Shown in pieces: positions 8,856-17,863 of a DNA stretch of 64,000 bases (within the stretch, counting starts at the first letter, position 1; each line of letters opens with the position of its first letter). This DNA comes from Pseudomonas sp. S04 (GTDB taxonomy: Bacteria > Pseudomonadota > Gammaproteobacteria > Pseudomonadales > Pseudomonadaceae). Under the pieces are notes generated by a model. That model made no database searches and was not told the origin of the DNA. It saw nothing but the letters and a program-made list of their open reading frames with translations. The stretch is taken from the NCBI RefSeq assembly GCF_009834545.1, contig NZ_CP019427.1:620001-684000 (forward strand), written 5' to 3'. The translations under genes and the position numbers were made by a program.

Positions 8856-10925
8856 ATGACGCGCACCCGTAAAATTCTCGCCTGGGTCTTTGCCAGTCTC
8901 GTGTTGTTGATCGCCGTGTTGGTGTTGGTCATCGCGTTCTTCGACTGGAACCGGATCAAGCCGCCGCTCAATGCCAAGGTCTCGGAGGAGTTGCATCGGC
9001 CCTTTGCGATCAATGGCAACCTGTCAGTGGTGTGGCAGCGCGAACTCGACGAGGGTGGCTGGCGCGCCTGGGTGCCATGGCCGCATGTGGTGGCCGAGGA
9101 CCTGAGCCTGGGTAACCCGCACTGGTCCAAACAACCGCAGATGGTCAGCCTCAAGCGCGTCGAGCTGCGGATCTCGCCGCTGGCCCTGCTGGCGCAGCGC
9201 GTGGTGATTCCGCGCATCGATCTGACCGAGCCCAATGCCCAGCTGCAGCGCCTGGCGGATGGGCGCGCCAACTGGACCTTCACCTTCGACCCCAAGGACC
9301 CGAATGCCGAACCTTCCAGTTGGGTGGTGGATATCGGCGCGATCGGCTTCGACAAGGGCCACGTGACGCTGGACGATCAAAGCCTCAAGACCCGTCTCGA
9401 CCTGCTGATCGACCCACTGGGCAAGCCAATTCCGTTCAGCGATATCGTCGGCGACAAGACCGCGAAAAAAGCCCAGGACCAGGGGGCGGCGCCGCAGGAT
9501 TATGCGTTTGCCCTGCAGGTCAAAGGCCAGTACCACGGCCAGGCGCTGTCGGGCCAGGGCAAGATCGGCGGCCTGCTGGCTTTGCAGGACGCCGCCAAGC
9601 CCTTTCCACTGCAGGCCCAAGTGCGGATTGCCGATACTCGGGTCGAACTGGCCGGGACCCTGACCGATCCGCTGAACCTCGGCGCGCTGGACCTGCGCCT
9701 GAAACTGGCGGGCAGCAGCCTGGGCAACCTTTACCCATTGACCGGCATCACCCTGCCGGACTCCTCGCCCTATGCTACCGACGGTCATTTGATCGCCAAC
9801 CTGCGGGCACCGGAGGGGGCGAAGTTCCGCTATGAAGACTTCAACGGCACCATCGGCGGCAGCGACATCCATGGCAACCTGGCCTACGTGGCCAGCCAGC
9901 CACGACCCAAGCTCAGCGGTGCACTGGTCTCCAATCAACTGCTGTTCGCCGACCTCGCGCCCCTGATCGGCGCCGACTCCAACGCCAAGCAAAAAGCCCG
10001 CGGCGGCGACAGCAAACAGCCGGCCGATAAGCTGCTGCCAGTGGAGGAGTTCCGCACTGAACGCTGGCGCGATATGGACGCTGATGTCGAATTCACCGGC
10101 AAGCGCATCGTCCACAGCGAGAAACTGCCATTCAATGACCTGTATGCCCACGTGATCCTCAATGACGGCCAGCTCAACCTGCAGCCACTGCGTTTTGGCG
10201 TGGCGGGCGGCAAGCTGGACGCACAGATCCGCCTCAACGGCCAGACCACGCCGCTGGAAGGCCGGGCCAAACTGAGCGCGCGGGGTTTCAAGCTCAAGCA
10301 GCTGTTCCCGACCTTTGAACCGATGAAAACCAGCTTCGGCGAACTCAATGGCGATGCCGACATAACCGGGCGGGGCAATTCGGTGGCAGCGTTGCTGGGC
10401 AGCGCCAATGGCGATCTGAAGATGCTGATCAACGACGGCGCGATCAGCCGTGAACTGATGGAGCTGGCCGGATTGAACGTGGGCAACTACCTGGTCGGCA
10501 AAATCTTTGGCGACAAGGAAGTGAAGATCAACTGTGCGGCTGCCGACTTCGGGATCAAGAGCGGTTTGGCGACCACGCGCCTGTTTGTGTTCGACACGGA
10601 GAACGCGATCATCTACATCGACGGCACGGCGAACATGGCCAGCGAACAACTGGACCTGACCATCACCCCCGAGTCCAAGGGCTGGCGGTTGATCTCCTTG
10701 CGTTCACCGCTGTACGTGCGCGGCAAGTTCATCAAGCCGGATGCCGGGGTCAAGGGCGTGCCGTTGATGCTGCGCGGCGCAGGGATGGTGGCGCTGGGGG
10801 TCATTGCCGGCCCGGCGGCCGGTTTGCTGGCGCTGGTGGCGCCCAGTGGTGGCGAACCGAATCAGTGTGCACCGTTGCTGGAGCAGATGAAGTCGGGCAA
10901 GGCGCCGAAGACCGTGAAGGACTGA
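8856..10925 (+). CDS. AsmA family protein
   Basis: A 689-residue protein with an N-terminal uncleaved membrane anchor (residues 7-28, ILAWVFASLVLLIAVLVLVI). A long periplasmic beta-rich region follows, and the C-terminal AsmA domain has the stretch ATRLFVFDTENAIIYIDGTA near 570-590. A short Gly/Ala hydrophobic segment lies near 640-665. AsmA-like (DUF748/AsmA) proteins are bridge-like lipid-transfer proteins, or assist outer-membrane assembly, between the inner and outer membranes. The length fits the family. It is a single-gene unit closed by a hairpin at 10949. Confidence 0.85.
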   Translation: MTRTRKILAWVFASLVLLIAVLVLVIAFFDWNRIKPPLNAKVSEELHRPFAINGNLSVVWQRELDEGGWRAWVPWPHVVAEDLSLGNPHWSKQPQMVSLKRVELRISPLALLAQRVVIPRIDLTEPNAQLQRLADGRANWTFTFDPKDPNAEPSSWVVDIGAIGFDKGHVTLDDQSLKTRLDLLIDPLGKPIPFSDIVGDKTAKKAQDQGAAPQDYAFALQVKGQYHGQALSGQGKIGGLLALQDAAKPFPLQAQVRIADTRVELAGTLTDPLNLGALDLRLKLAGSSLGNLYPLTGITLPDSSPYATDGHLIANLRAPEGAKFRYEDFNGTIGGSDIHGNLAYVASQPRPKLSGALVSNQLLFADLAPLIGADSNAKQKARGGDSKQPADKLLPVEEFRTERWRDMDADVEFTGKRIVHSEKLPFNDLYAHVILNDGQLNLQPLRFGVAGGKLDAQIRLNGQTTPLEGRAKLSARGFKLKQLFPTFEPMKTSFGELNGDADITGRGNSVAALLGSANGDLKMLINDGAISRELMELAGLNVGNYLVGKIFGDKEVKINCAAADFGIKSGLATTRLFVFDTENAIIYIDGTANMASEQLDLTITPESKGWRLISLRSPLYVRGKFIKPDAGVKGVPLMLRGAGMVALGVIAGPAAGLLALVAPSGGEPNQCAPLLEQMKSGKAPKTVKD

Positions 10926-10948
10926 TCTGCGGGTTTGACGAGTGTTGG

Positions 10949-10978
10949 AGCCTTGTTGTGATTGGGCACAACAAGGCT
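10949..10978. terminator. Strong hairpin between convergent genes
   Basis: A perfect 12-bp stem AGCCTTGTTGTG/CACAACAAGGCT with a 6-base loop sits between the convergent asmA-like and ferritin-like genes. It lacks a T-tract on either side, so it is either a bidirectional 3'-end structure or a weak terminator. Confidence 0.55.
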
Positions 10979-10990
10979 GAATAGGCGAAC

Positions 10991-11521
10991 CTACAAGTCC
11001 TTCAGCAAGTCCGCCATGTCGTCGGCATGTTCTTCTTCCTGGGCCAGGATATCTTCGAACAGGCGGCGGGTAGTGGGGTCCTTGTCACCGATGTACTGAA
11101 TGATTTCGCGATAACTGTCGATGGCGATACGTTCGGCCACCAAGTCCTCGTAGACCATTTCCTTGAGGGTATTGCCGGCGATGTATTGCGCATGGGAGTT
11201 TTTCGATAGCAGGTCCGGATTGAATTCCGGTTCACCCCCCAGTTGCACGATACGCTCGGCAAGTTTGTCGGCGTGCTCGGCTTCCTGTGTGGCGTGTTCG
11301 AGGAACTCCTGGGCTGCCACCGCAGCCTTTAGGCCATCGGCCATGAAGTAGTGACGTTTGTAACGCAGCACGCAGACCAACTCAGTGGCCAACGACTCAT
11401 TGAGCAGGCGCAGCACCTCCTCGCGGTCGGCGCTATAGCCTTCGGTCACGGCGCCGTTCTCGACGTGGGTGCGCGCCCGCTGGCGCAGGGTGTTGATATC
11501 AGACAACTGTTGCTCACTCAT
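10991..11521 (-). CDS. Ferritin-like/bacterioferritin-type protein
   Basis: A 176-residue four-helix ferritin-like protein. The diiron-type residues are visible as an E near residue 46 (NESLATELVCVLRYKRHYF), the EHATQEAEHADKL helix near 80-90, the ERIAIDSYREII helix near 130 and LAQEEEHADDM near 163. It matches my memory of P. aeruginosa PA4880 ('probable bacterioferritin'). The protein probably stores or oxidises iron in the cytoplasm. I chose the ATG at 11521 because GGAGATAG lies just upstream; an in-frame start 11 codons earlier has no such site. Confidence 0.85.
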   Translation of the reverse strand: MSEQQLSDINTLRQRARTHVENGAVTEGYSADREEVLRLLNESLATELVCVLRYKRHYFMADGLKAAVAAQEFLEHATQEAEHADKLAERIVQLGGEPEFNPDLLSKNSHAQYIAGNTLKEMVYEDLVAERIAIDSYREIIQYIGDKDPTTRRLFEDILAQEEEHADDMADLLKDL

Positions 11522-11759
11522 CTCTATCTCCTCGGGCGGATCACTCGGCATCACGCTCTGTTGGCGTGCTCCTTAGGTGTGAGTGATGGGCCGCGAGAAA
11601 AGTTTTATCGGATGTTGCGAGCCACGATGACGAGGTTGAGGCGGGCGCGGGGGAATGTCATAGAGTGGTCGTGAAGGCGTCATCCTGGCTGGCGATAGTC
11701 ATGGCCAACGTCTTGCATCCCCTCCCGGGCTTTCCCATCGATCACAAGGATGTTTGCCC

Positions 11760-12650
11760 ATGTCGCAAGACACTGCCACTCGCTACCCCTTGGTGCTGGT
11801 CCCGGGAATGCTCGGGTTTGTTCGCCTGGTGCTGTATCCATACTGGTACGCGATCATCCCGGCGCTGCGGCGGGGCGGGGCCAAGGTGATTGCGGTGCAG
11901 GTGTCGCCGGTCAACTCCAACGAGGTGCGCGGCGAAGAGTTGTTGCTGCAGATCGAGGCGATCCTGCGGGAAACCGGCGCCAGCAAGGTCAACCTGATCG
12001 GCCATAGCCAAGGCTCGTTGACCGCCCGCTACGCCGCCGCCAAACGCCCCGACCTGGTGGCCTCGGTGACCTCGGTGGCCGGTCCCAACCACGGCTCGGA
12101 GCTGGCGGACTACCTGCACCAGCACTACCCGCCCGAGAGCGCCAAGGGTCGGCTGCTGAGTGCCCTGTTACAAGGCGTCGCCTGGCTGATGGGATTGCTG
12201 GAGACCGGCCACCACGTGCGCCGATGGCCAGTGGATGTGCACGCCTCTCACAACTCGCTGACCAGCGCCGGGGTGGCACTGTTCAACCAATGCTATCCAC
12301 AGGGCTTGCCGCAGACTTGGGGCGGGCAGGGGCCCGAGGAGGTCAATGGTGTGCGTTATTACTCGTGGTCGGGCACCCTGCAGCCGGGTATCACCGATCG
12401 TGGCGGCAACCTGATCGACGGCACCAACCGTAGTTGCCGTCTGTTTGCCCGTACCTTCGTCCGCGAGGCCGGGCACTGCGACGGCATGGTCGGGCGCTAC
12501 AGCTCGCACCTGGGCACGGTCATCGGTGATGATTTCCCGCTGGATCACTTCGACATCGTCAACCAGTCGCTCGGGCTGGTGGGCAAGGGCGCGGACCCGG
12601 TGCGCCTGTTTGTCGAACATGCGCAGCGGTTGAAGGCGGCGGGCGTCTAG
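11760..12650 (+). CDS. Family I.1-like triacylglycerol lipase
   Basis: A 296-residue alpha/beta hydrolase closely resembling P. fragi/P. aeruginosa LipA. The nucleophile Ser83 is in GHSQG, the acid Asp241 is in CDGMVG and His263 is in LDHFDIVN. NSNEVRGEELL and GPNHGSELAD are conserved family segments. No signal peptide is visible at the N-terminus (MSQDTATRYPLVL), as also recalled for P. fragi lipase, and no lipase foldase (lif) gene follows. The export route is therefore unclear, and it may act in the cytoplasm. The ATG at 11760 has AAGGA upstream; TTG two codons earlier is an alternative start. Confidence 0.88.
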   Translation: MSQDTATRYPLVLVPGMLGFVRLVLYPYWYAIIPALRRGGAKVIAVQVSPVNSNEVRGEELLLQIEAILRETGASKVNLIGHSQGSLTARYAAAKRPDLVASVTSVAGPNHGSELADYLHQHYPPESAKGRLLSALLQGVAWLMGLLETGHHVRRWPVDVHASHNSLTSAGVALFNQCYPQGLPQTWGGQGPEEVNGVRYYSWSGTLQPGITDRGGNLIDGTNRSCRLFARTFVREAGHCDGMVGRYSSHLGTVIGDDFPLDHFDIVNQSLGLVGKGADPVRLFVEHAQRLKAAGV

Positions 12651-12660
12651 CCTCAGCCGA

Positions 12661-13536
12661 TCATCTGCGGCCCAGCACCCGGGTCCAGCGTTCGCACACA
12701 ATCACCCCGCCCAGGGTCAGCGCCCCACCCACCAGGTGGTACAGCGCCAGTTGTTCGTGCAGTACCACGGCGGCAATCAGTGCGGTGATCAACGGCAGCA
12801 GGTTGAAAAACTGCGTGGTCCGGCTTGGCCCCAGGCGCACCACGGCCTGCATCCAGGCCAGCGGCGCAACCATCGAGGCCAGCAGGCAGGCGTACAGCAC
12901 CAGGGGCACATTGTGGAGGGTCAGGCCGGTTTTCGGCGAGGCGACGAACAGCGGAAACAGCACCACCACCGCCACCAGCACTTGCAGGTAGAGCAGCACC
13001 AGGGGCGGCAGGCGCAGTTGCCATTTTTTCAACAGGGTGCTGTAGATCGCATAGGCGAGGGTGGCGATCAGCATCATTGCATCCCCCAGGTTGAGCCCAT
13101 GCTCCAGCAGCGTCGCCAGGCTACCGGACGATACCACCACCAGCACCCCGGAAAATGACAGCAGCGCTCCGACCAGCGCCCCGGCGGTCAGGCGCTGACC
13201 GAGGCTGATGATGGCCATGGCCAGTGACATCAGCGGCATCAGCGACAGGATGATGCCCATGTTGGTGGCCGAGGTCAGGCTCGCGGCGAAGTACGCCAGG
13301 CTTTGATACACCGCCATGCCGAGTACGCCGAGGACAAATATCTTGCCCAGGTTCGGGCGGATGAGCGGCCAATGCTGCAGCACTGGCTTGAGCATGAACG
13401 GGGTGAACAGCAGGCCGGCAAGCAGCCAGCGATAAAAGCCGATCTCGGCGGGGAAGATCGCCCCGGCCGACATTTTGGTGATTACGGTGTTGCCGGCCCA
13501 GATGAAAATGGCCAGCAGGGGATAAGCGTATTGCAT
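12661..13536 (-). CDS. DMT-superfamily (EamA) transporter
   Basis: A 291-residue membrane protein with ten predicted helices in two EamA halves (about 1-135 and 145-285). It starts MQYAYPLLAIFIWAGNTVITKM, the typical EamA first helix. EamA proteins are often exporters of amino acids, metabolites or drugs; the substrate is unknown. It is divergent from an AraC-type regulator gene 96 bases away, and that arrangement usually means the regulator controls the transporter. It converges on the lipase gene with only 10 bases between the stops. Confidence 0.87.
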   Translation of the reverse strand: MQYAYPLLAIFIWAGNTVITKMSAGAIFPAEIGFYRWLLAGLLFTPFMLKPVLQHWPLIRPNLGKIFVLGVLGMAVYQSLAYFAASLTSATNMGIILSLMPLMSLAMAIISLGQRLTAGALVGALLSFSGVLVVVSSGSLATLLEHGLNLGDAMMLIATLAYAIYSTLLKKWQLRLPPLVLLYLQVLVAVVVLFPLFVASPKTGLTLHNVPLVLYACLLASMVAPLAWMQAVVRLGPSRTTQFFNLLPLITALIAAVVLHEQLALYHLVGGALTLGGVIVCERWTRVLGRR

Positions 13537-13632
13537 GAGGACAACCAGAGCATTAATGAGGGGGGATTATCCGCCTGTCTGGATCAAGGCCTATACTTGC
13601 ATTCAGACAACCTGCCCTTGAATCCGGACAGC

Positions 13633-14415
13633 ATGAGCCGTAAACACATTGATCTGCTGGATTTCAGCGAACTGCCCGCCCCGGTGTACTTTCGTTATGC
13701 CGATTTCGACGCGCACCTGTATGCCGCCGCTCACCGCCACCCATGGGGCACGCTGGAGTATTCGGCCCATGGTGTGCTGCACATGGAAGTTGGCGGCAGC
13801 CGCTTCATGTCTCCGCCCCAGTATGCGATCTGGGTGCCGCCGCAGACCGAGCACAGTTTCTACAGTGATCAGCCAATCAACTATCGCGCGGTGTGCCTGG
13901 CGCCCCAGGTGTGTCGCGAGTTGCCGGCGCAGGCCTGCACGCTGGCGATCAGCGACATTCTCAAGGCGATCCTCAAGGATTTCGCCGCGCGCGATGTGAA
14001 AATCCCCGCCTTGGCTGCCGATCAGCGCCTGGCCGAAGTGCTGATAGATCAACTGCACCAGGCGCCGGTTCACAACGGCTATCTGCCCTACGCCCGCAGC
14101 GCGGCGTTGTCGGCAGTGCTTGAAGCGTTGCAGGCGGCCCCAGGTGACAACCGCACGCAGGCGCAATGGGCCGCGCACGTGCACATCAGCGAGCGGACGC
14201 TGGCGCGTCAATGTCTGCGGGAACTGGGCATGGGTTTCGGCGAGTGGCGCCAGCGCCTGCGCTTTCTGGCCTCGATCGAGGCGCTGGACAGTTCACGCAG
14301 CATCCAGGAAATCGCCTTCGATATGGGCTACAGCACGGCCTCGGCCTTTACCGCGATGTTTCAGCGCCAGGCCGGTTGTTCGCCGGAACACTATCGTCGA
14401 AACAAAGGGTTTTGA
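13633..14415 (+). CDS. AraC-family transcriptional regulator (cupin plus HTH)
   Basis: A 260-residue regulator. The N-terminal cupin-like sensor (HRHPWGTLEYSAHGVLHME near 35-55, YAIWVPPQTEH near 65-76) is joined to a C-terminal AraC double HTH from about 165, with HVHISERTLARQCLRELG and IQEIAFDMGYSTASAFTAMF. The layout resembles NimR/YeaM-type regulators, which sit beside a transporter and respond to its substrate. I chose the ATG at 13633; the frame is open upstream but runs into the divergent promoter region. It probably controls the EamA gene to its left. Confidence 0.85.
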   Translation: MSRKHIDLLDFSELPAPVYFRYADFDAHLYAAAHRHPWGTLEYSAHGVLHMEVGGSRFMSPPQYAIWVPPQTEHSFYSDQPINYRAVCLAPQVCRELPAQACTLAISDILKAILKDFAARDVKIPALAADQRLAEVLIDQLHQAPVHNGYLPYARSAALSAVLEALQAAPGDNRTQAQWAAHVHISERTLARQCLRELGMGFGEWRQRLRFLASIEALDSSRSIQEIAFDMGYSTASAFTAMFQRQAGCSPEHYRRNKGF

Positions 14416-14497
14416 ATTGTGCGATGGCGCGGGATTTAAAGATTGCGTGTTTACGCATTAGCCAGACGTTTCATACGCGTACGCGCGCGAAAGCCCC

Positions 14498-15541
14498 TTG
14501 GCCATAGAAAGACTCAGGCAAAGTATCGAGCTTTTACCCGAATTGAACGGGCTGTTGACGCCTGAACAGTTTTCCAGCGTGTTGGACAATGCGTTCAGCG
14601 AGCAACGAGGGGAACTGTCCGCTGCTCAGCGGGAGTTGGCCATGACCGCGCGTTATCTGAAGCAAACCGGGCGTGCCAGTGAGTACGATGCGCTGGCGCA
14701 GTCGACGACGGCCGAGGGAACTCGGTCAGATACCGCAGCAGACCTGTTTAGCTATGCGCAGCTTTTCGATCTGCCGGTGCAGCCAGGCAGAGTGATTGAA
14801 GTGGACGCGCCAACCATGGCCAATCTGCAGTTGGCACAACGAACCGTCGCCCGGAGCAAGGAGCTGCTGCCCCTGTCCGGCAATCAAAGGCCGAGCATCT
14901 GGGAAAAAGGCGGTTCGGCCATCGCCAAACTGAAAAACCTCAGGAAGATCGACCTGGCGACCGGCCAGGCCACCGCCGAACTGACCATCGGCGAGGCAGC
15001 TCAGGCCGCGATGAAAATCATGGGCGGCAACTGCTCGGAAAACTCCAAGGTGACCTTTTCGATTCTGGCCAGCCAGCCAAGATCTGCTGCGGTGCATATT
15101 GTCAGGGCCAGCGATTTTGACCACCAATACGTGCTCATCGGTGACCTGAGCAAGCCCGCCGAGTTGGTGGTCGCTGACTCCTGGCCAGAACTGCCCGCTG
15201 CACACCTGGCCCAGGAGGGTTGCTTCGGCTTTGATCCTGATCCCGTGATCAGCCTGGAGCCCGGGCCGGCGATTGCCGAGTACAGCTTTATCAATGACAC
15301 GCCACCAGGTCCTCCGACGTTACCCGCGCGGGGCACCGATGACTCGACCTTGCGTTCAATCAAGGTTGCGAAGTTGCATCAGAAAGGCTCTTACGCCCAA
15401 TGGACCTCATCGAATGCACTGGGCGCTACCTATCGTGAGCCCGGCGGGCAGCCGGTGTCTTTCGAACGCTTTCGCGCCGAGCTCATTGAGCGCCGAATAA
15501 AGGCTTATGAGGAATACGTACAGGCGATTGGCCCCGTCTGA
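14498..15541 (+). CDS. Uncharacterised protein with a transglutaminase/papain-fold Cys-His-Asp core; possible effector
   Basis: A 347-residue protein that I do not recognise by name. Residues 1-110 are helical and charged (start TTG, MAIERLRQSIELLPELNGLL). The middle carries a plausible catalytic triad: Cys179 in GGNCSENSKVTF, His209 in DFDHQYVLIGD and Asp227 in VVADSWPELP. That spacing and the HxxV...VxDxW pattern are typical of transglutaminase-like cysteine protease domains found in secreted effectors. No signal peptide or membrane segment is seen. The start is weak (TTG, no clear ribosome site), so the N-terminus is uncertain. Substrate and secretion route are unknown. Confidence 0.6.
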   Translation: MAIERLRQSIELLPELNGLLTPEQFSSVLDNAFSEQRGELSAAQRELAMTARYLKQTGRASEYDALAQSTTAEGTRSDTAADLFSYAQLFDLPVQPGRVIEVDAPTMANLQLAQRTVARSKELLPLSGNQRPSIWEKGGSAIAKLKNLRKIDLATGQATAELTIGEAAQAAMKIMGGNCSENSKVTFSILASQPRSAAVHIVRASDFDHQYVLIGDLSKPAELVVADSWPELPAAHLAQEGCFGFDPDPVISLEPGPAIAEYSFINDTPPGPPTLPARGTDDSTLRSIKVAKLHQKGSYAQWTSSNALGATYREPGGQPVSFERFRAELIERRIKAYEEYVQAIGPV

Positions 15542-15675
15542 CGAGCTGCGAAGCCGGGACCGGGGTGGGTTAATCGCGCCCTGACGTTTGCTGCTCCTGG
15601 ATGAACCTGTAACAGCTGTTGTCTACACTGCAGTTCAAGCTGCGCCCCTCGGCGCAGCAACCAGGAGAAGTCTCC

Positions 15676-15981
15676 ATGAAGATGCTGCGTATCCCGTTGT
15701 TGATGGTCGGCTTGCTGCTCTGCTCCCAGGGTTTTGCCGCCACGGCGCAACAGAACAAAATGACCACCTGCAACGCCGACGCCACCACCAAGGCCCTCAA
15801 GGGCGACGAGCGCAAAGCCTTCATGAGCGATTGCCTCAAAGCGCAGCCGGCAGCCAATGACGCCAAGGCCCTGACCCCACAACAAGAGAAGATGAAAACC
15901 TGCAACGCCACCGCAGCCACCCAGGCGCTGACCGGCGAGGCACGTAAAACCTTCATGAGTGATTGCCTGAAGAAAAAATAA
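15676..15981 (+). CDS. PsiF-family secreted protein
   Basis: A 101-residue protein with a signal peptide (about residues 1-22, ending QGFAA) and two copies of the PsiF repeat. Each copy has MxTCNAxAxTxAL.G.xRKxFMSDCLK with two conserved cysteines, at about residues 29-53 and 73-98. In E. coli, psiF is phosphate-starvation induced; its molecular role is unknown. The ATG at 15676 follows CAGGAGAAG. It is probably monocistronic. Confidence 0.85.
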   Translation: MKMLRIPLLMVGLLLCSQGFAATAQQNKMTTCNADATTKALKGDERKAFMSDCLKAQPAANDAKALTPQQEKMKTCNATAATQALTGEARKTFMSDCLKKK

Positions 15982-16108
15982 ACTACCAGGGCAAATTGGC
16001 GGCCAGCGTTCAAGCCAGTGGTGCCGATCGATATCGGCCATCCGCTCGCTTCAAGGGCCGAACGCTGGCAGACTGCCAATCCTTTAACGCCGTTTGTTTT
16101 GAGGCTGT

Positions 16109-17122
16109 ATGCCAACGTTTTCTCAGCGTCACGTGTTGCTGGTAGTCAGTTGGGTGATCATTTTTGGTGGTTTGCTGCTGGTCCTGCCCTTGCGGCTGTT
16201 GCCCAGCCTGCTGGCCGGGTTGCTGGTGTACGAACTGGTCAACATGCTCACCCCCCAACTGCAACGGCTGATCGAAGGGCGGCGTGCGCGCTGGTTGGCG
16301 GTGGCCTTGCTGGGTACGCTGGTGGTCAGTGTGCTGGCGTTGATCTTTGCCGGCGCCTTCAGCTTCCTGTTGCATGAAGCGGAAAATCCCGGGGCGTCGC
16401 TGGATAAATTCATGGGCGTGGTCGATAAGGCGCGCGGCCAGCTACCGCCGTTCGTCGACGCCTATTTGCCGGCCAGTGCCGCCGAATTCCGCGTGGCCAT
16501 CGGTGAATGGCTGAGCAAACACCTGAGCGACCTGCAGCTGGTGGGCAAGGACGCGGCGCACATGTTCGTCACCTTGCTGATCGGTATGGTGCTGGGGGCA
16601 ATCATTGCCCTGCAGCGGGTGCCGGACCTGACCAAGCGCAAACCCCTGGCTGCCGCGCTGTTCGACCGCCTGCACCTGCTGGTCCAGGCCTTTCGCAACA
16701 TCGTTTTTGCGCAGATCAAGATTTCCCTGCTCAACACCTTCTTCACCGGGATCTTCCTGGCGGTGATCCTGCCGATGTTCGGCATTCACCTGCCGCTGAC
16801 CAAGACCCTGATCGTGTTGACCTTCCTGCTTGGCTTGCTGCCGGTGATTGGCAACCTGATGTCCAACACCCTGATCACCATCGTCGGCTTATCGCTGTCG
16901 ATCTGGGTGGCGATGGCGGCGCTGGGCTACCTGATTTTCATCCACAAGCTGGAGTACTTCCTCAACGCACGGATCGTCGGCGGGCAGATCAGTGCCAAGT
17001 CGTGGGAGTTGCTCCTGGCGATGCTGGTATTCGAAGCTGCGTTCGGCTTGCCGGGGGTGGTGGCAGGGCCGATTTACTACGCGTATCTCAAGAGTGAGTT
17101 GAAGCAGGCGGGGATGGTTTGA
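16109..17122 (+). CDS. AI-2E family transporter (PerM-like)
   Basis: A 337-residue polytopic inner-membrane protein. Two helices lie at the N-terminus (about 12-60) and a third near 65-90. A soluble loop (about 95-150) follows, and the C-terminal helices include the family's VIGNLMSNTLITIVGL and KLEYFLNARIVGGQI segments near 250-300. The family name comes from TqsA (autoinducer-2 export), but most members are uncharacterised exporters. Its 3' end lies 28 bases before a large intergenic repeat. Confidence 0.85.
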   Translation: MPTFSQRHVLLVVSWVIIFGGLLLVLPLRLLPSLLAGLLVYELVNMLTPQLQRLIEGRRARWLAVALLGTLVVSVLALIFAGAFSFLLHEAENPGASLDKFMGVVDKARGQLPPFVDAYLPASAAEFRVAIGEWLSKHLSDLQLVGKDAAHMFVTLLIGMVLGAIIALQRVPDLTKRKPLAAALFDRLHLLVQAFRNIVFAQIKISLLNTFFTGIFLAVILPMFGIHLPLTKTLIVLTFLLGLLPVIGNLMSNTLITIVGLSLSIWVAMAALGYLIFIHKLEYFLNARIVGGQISAKSWELLLAMLVFEAAFGLPGVVAGPIYYAYLKSELKQAGMV

Positions 17123-17824
17123 TCTGCGAGATGTGGGGTGCCCGCGATGGGCATAGGTATCTACACCGCTGTGATGCGACGTTGCACCTGTGGAGTGAGA
17201 ACCTGCTTGCGTAGTGACCTCGGGGCCGACCAGGAAGTAGGATTAGACCGAGTACATATCTATTCTTGCGGTAACGGCCTCCTATGGTTCCGCCTGACGG
17301 CGGCTCACTTTTGAGAAGCGCAAAAGTAAGCAAAACGCTCTTACCCCACCACTCGGTGCCTCGCTTAGGCTCGGCATGCCCGTACTCCGACATTGATTTG
17401 GGGGGCCGCCGCAATGGGCCTTCCCTGGCCCAGTGCGGCTAAACCGGCGTCCTGCCGGTTTACCCCCCAAATCAATATCGAAGTACGGCCAGCGTGGTTA
17501 ACGGGGCGCCCAGGATCAAAAGCAAAGCGAGGCGGCCTTAAAGCCGACCTGATCGCTAGGGCATGCGCGGTGTGGCTTCTACTTCCTAAGACGCTGACGA
17601 AGTCAGCAATCTTTTGATCTGGCTCTGGCTCTGGCTTTTGATCCTGGGCGCCCGTTAACCACGCTGGCCGAACGCAGGCTTGAAGCCGTGGGTAACCCGG
17701 CAGGACGCCGGGTTAGCCGCCCCGCGCCATGGATGGCGCGTGGCGGCGGCCCACGGATTCAAGCCGGAGTGAGGGCACACCGAGCCCAAGCGAGGTGCCA
17801 AGTGGTGGGGCATGTACGGGACAA

Positions 17825-17863
17825 CCACATGGGTTACAAAAAAGTACCTTTACATAGGTAACA
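17825..17863 (+). repeat. Left terminal inverted repeat of the IS481-like element
   Basis: Two conserved blocks of 16 and 12 bases are separated by 11 variable bases, mirrored exactly at the right end. The transposase stop codon (17850-17852) lies inside this repeat. Confidence 0.8.

Noticed and set aside
9024..10649. Long minus-strand open frame (about 540 codons) opposite the AsmA-like gene
   Set aside because: No domain, low-complexity composition, and a convincing gene on the other strand.
17123..17811. Protein-coding content in the palindromic repeat
   Set aside because: Open frames here are short, repeat-derived and lack starts with ribosome sites.
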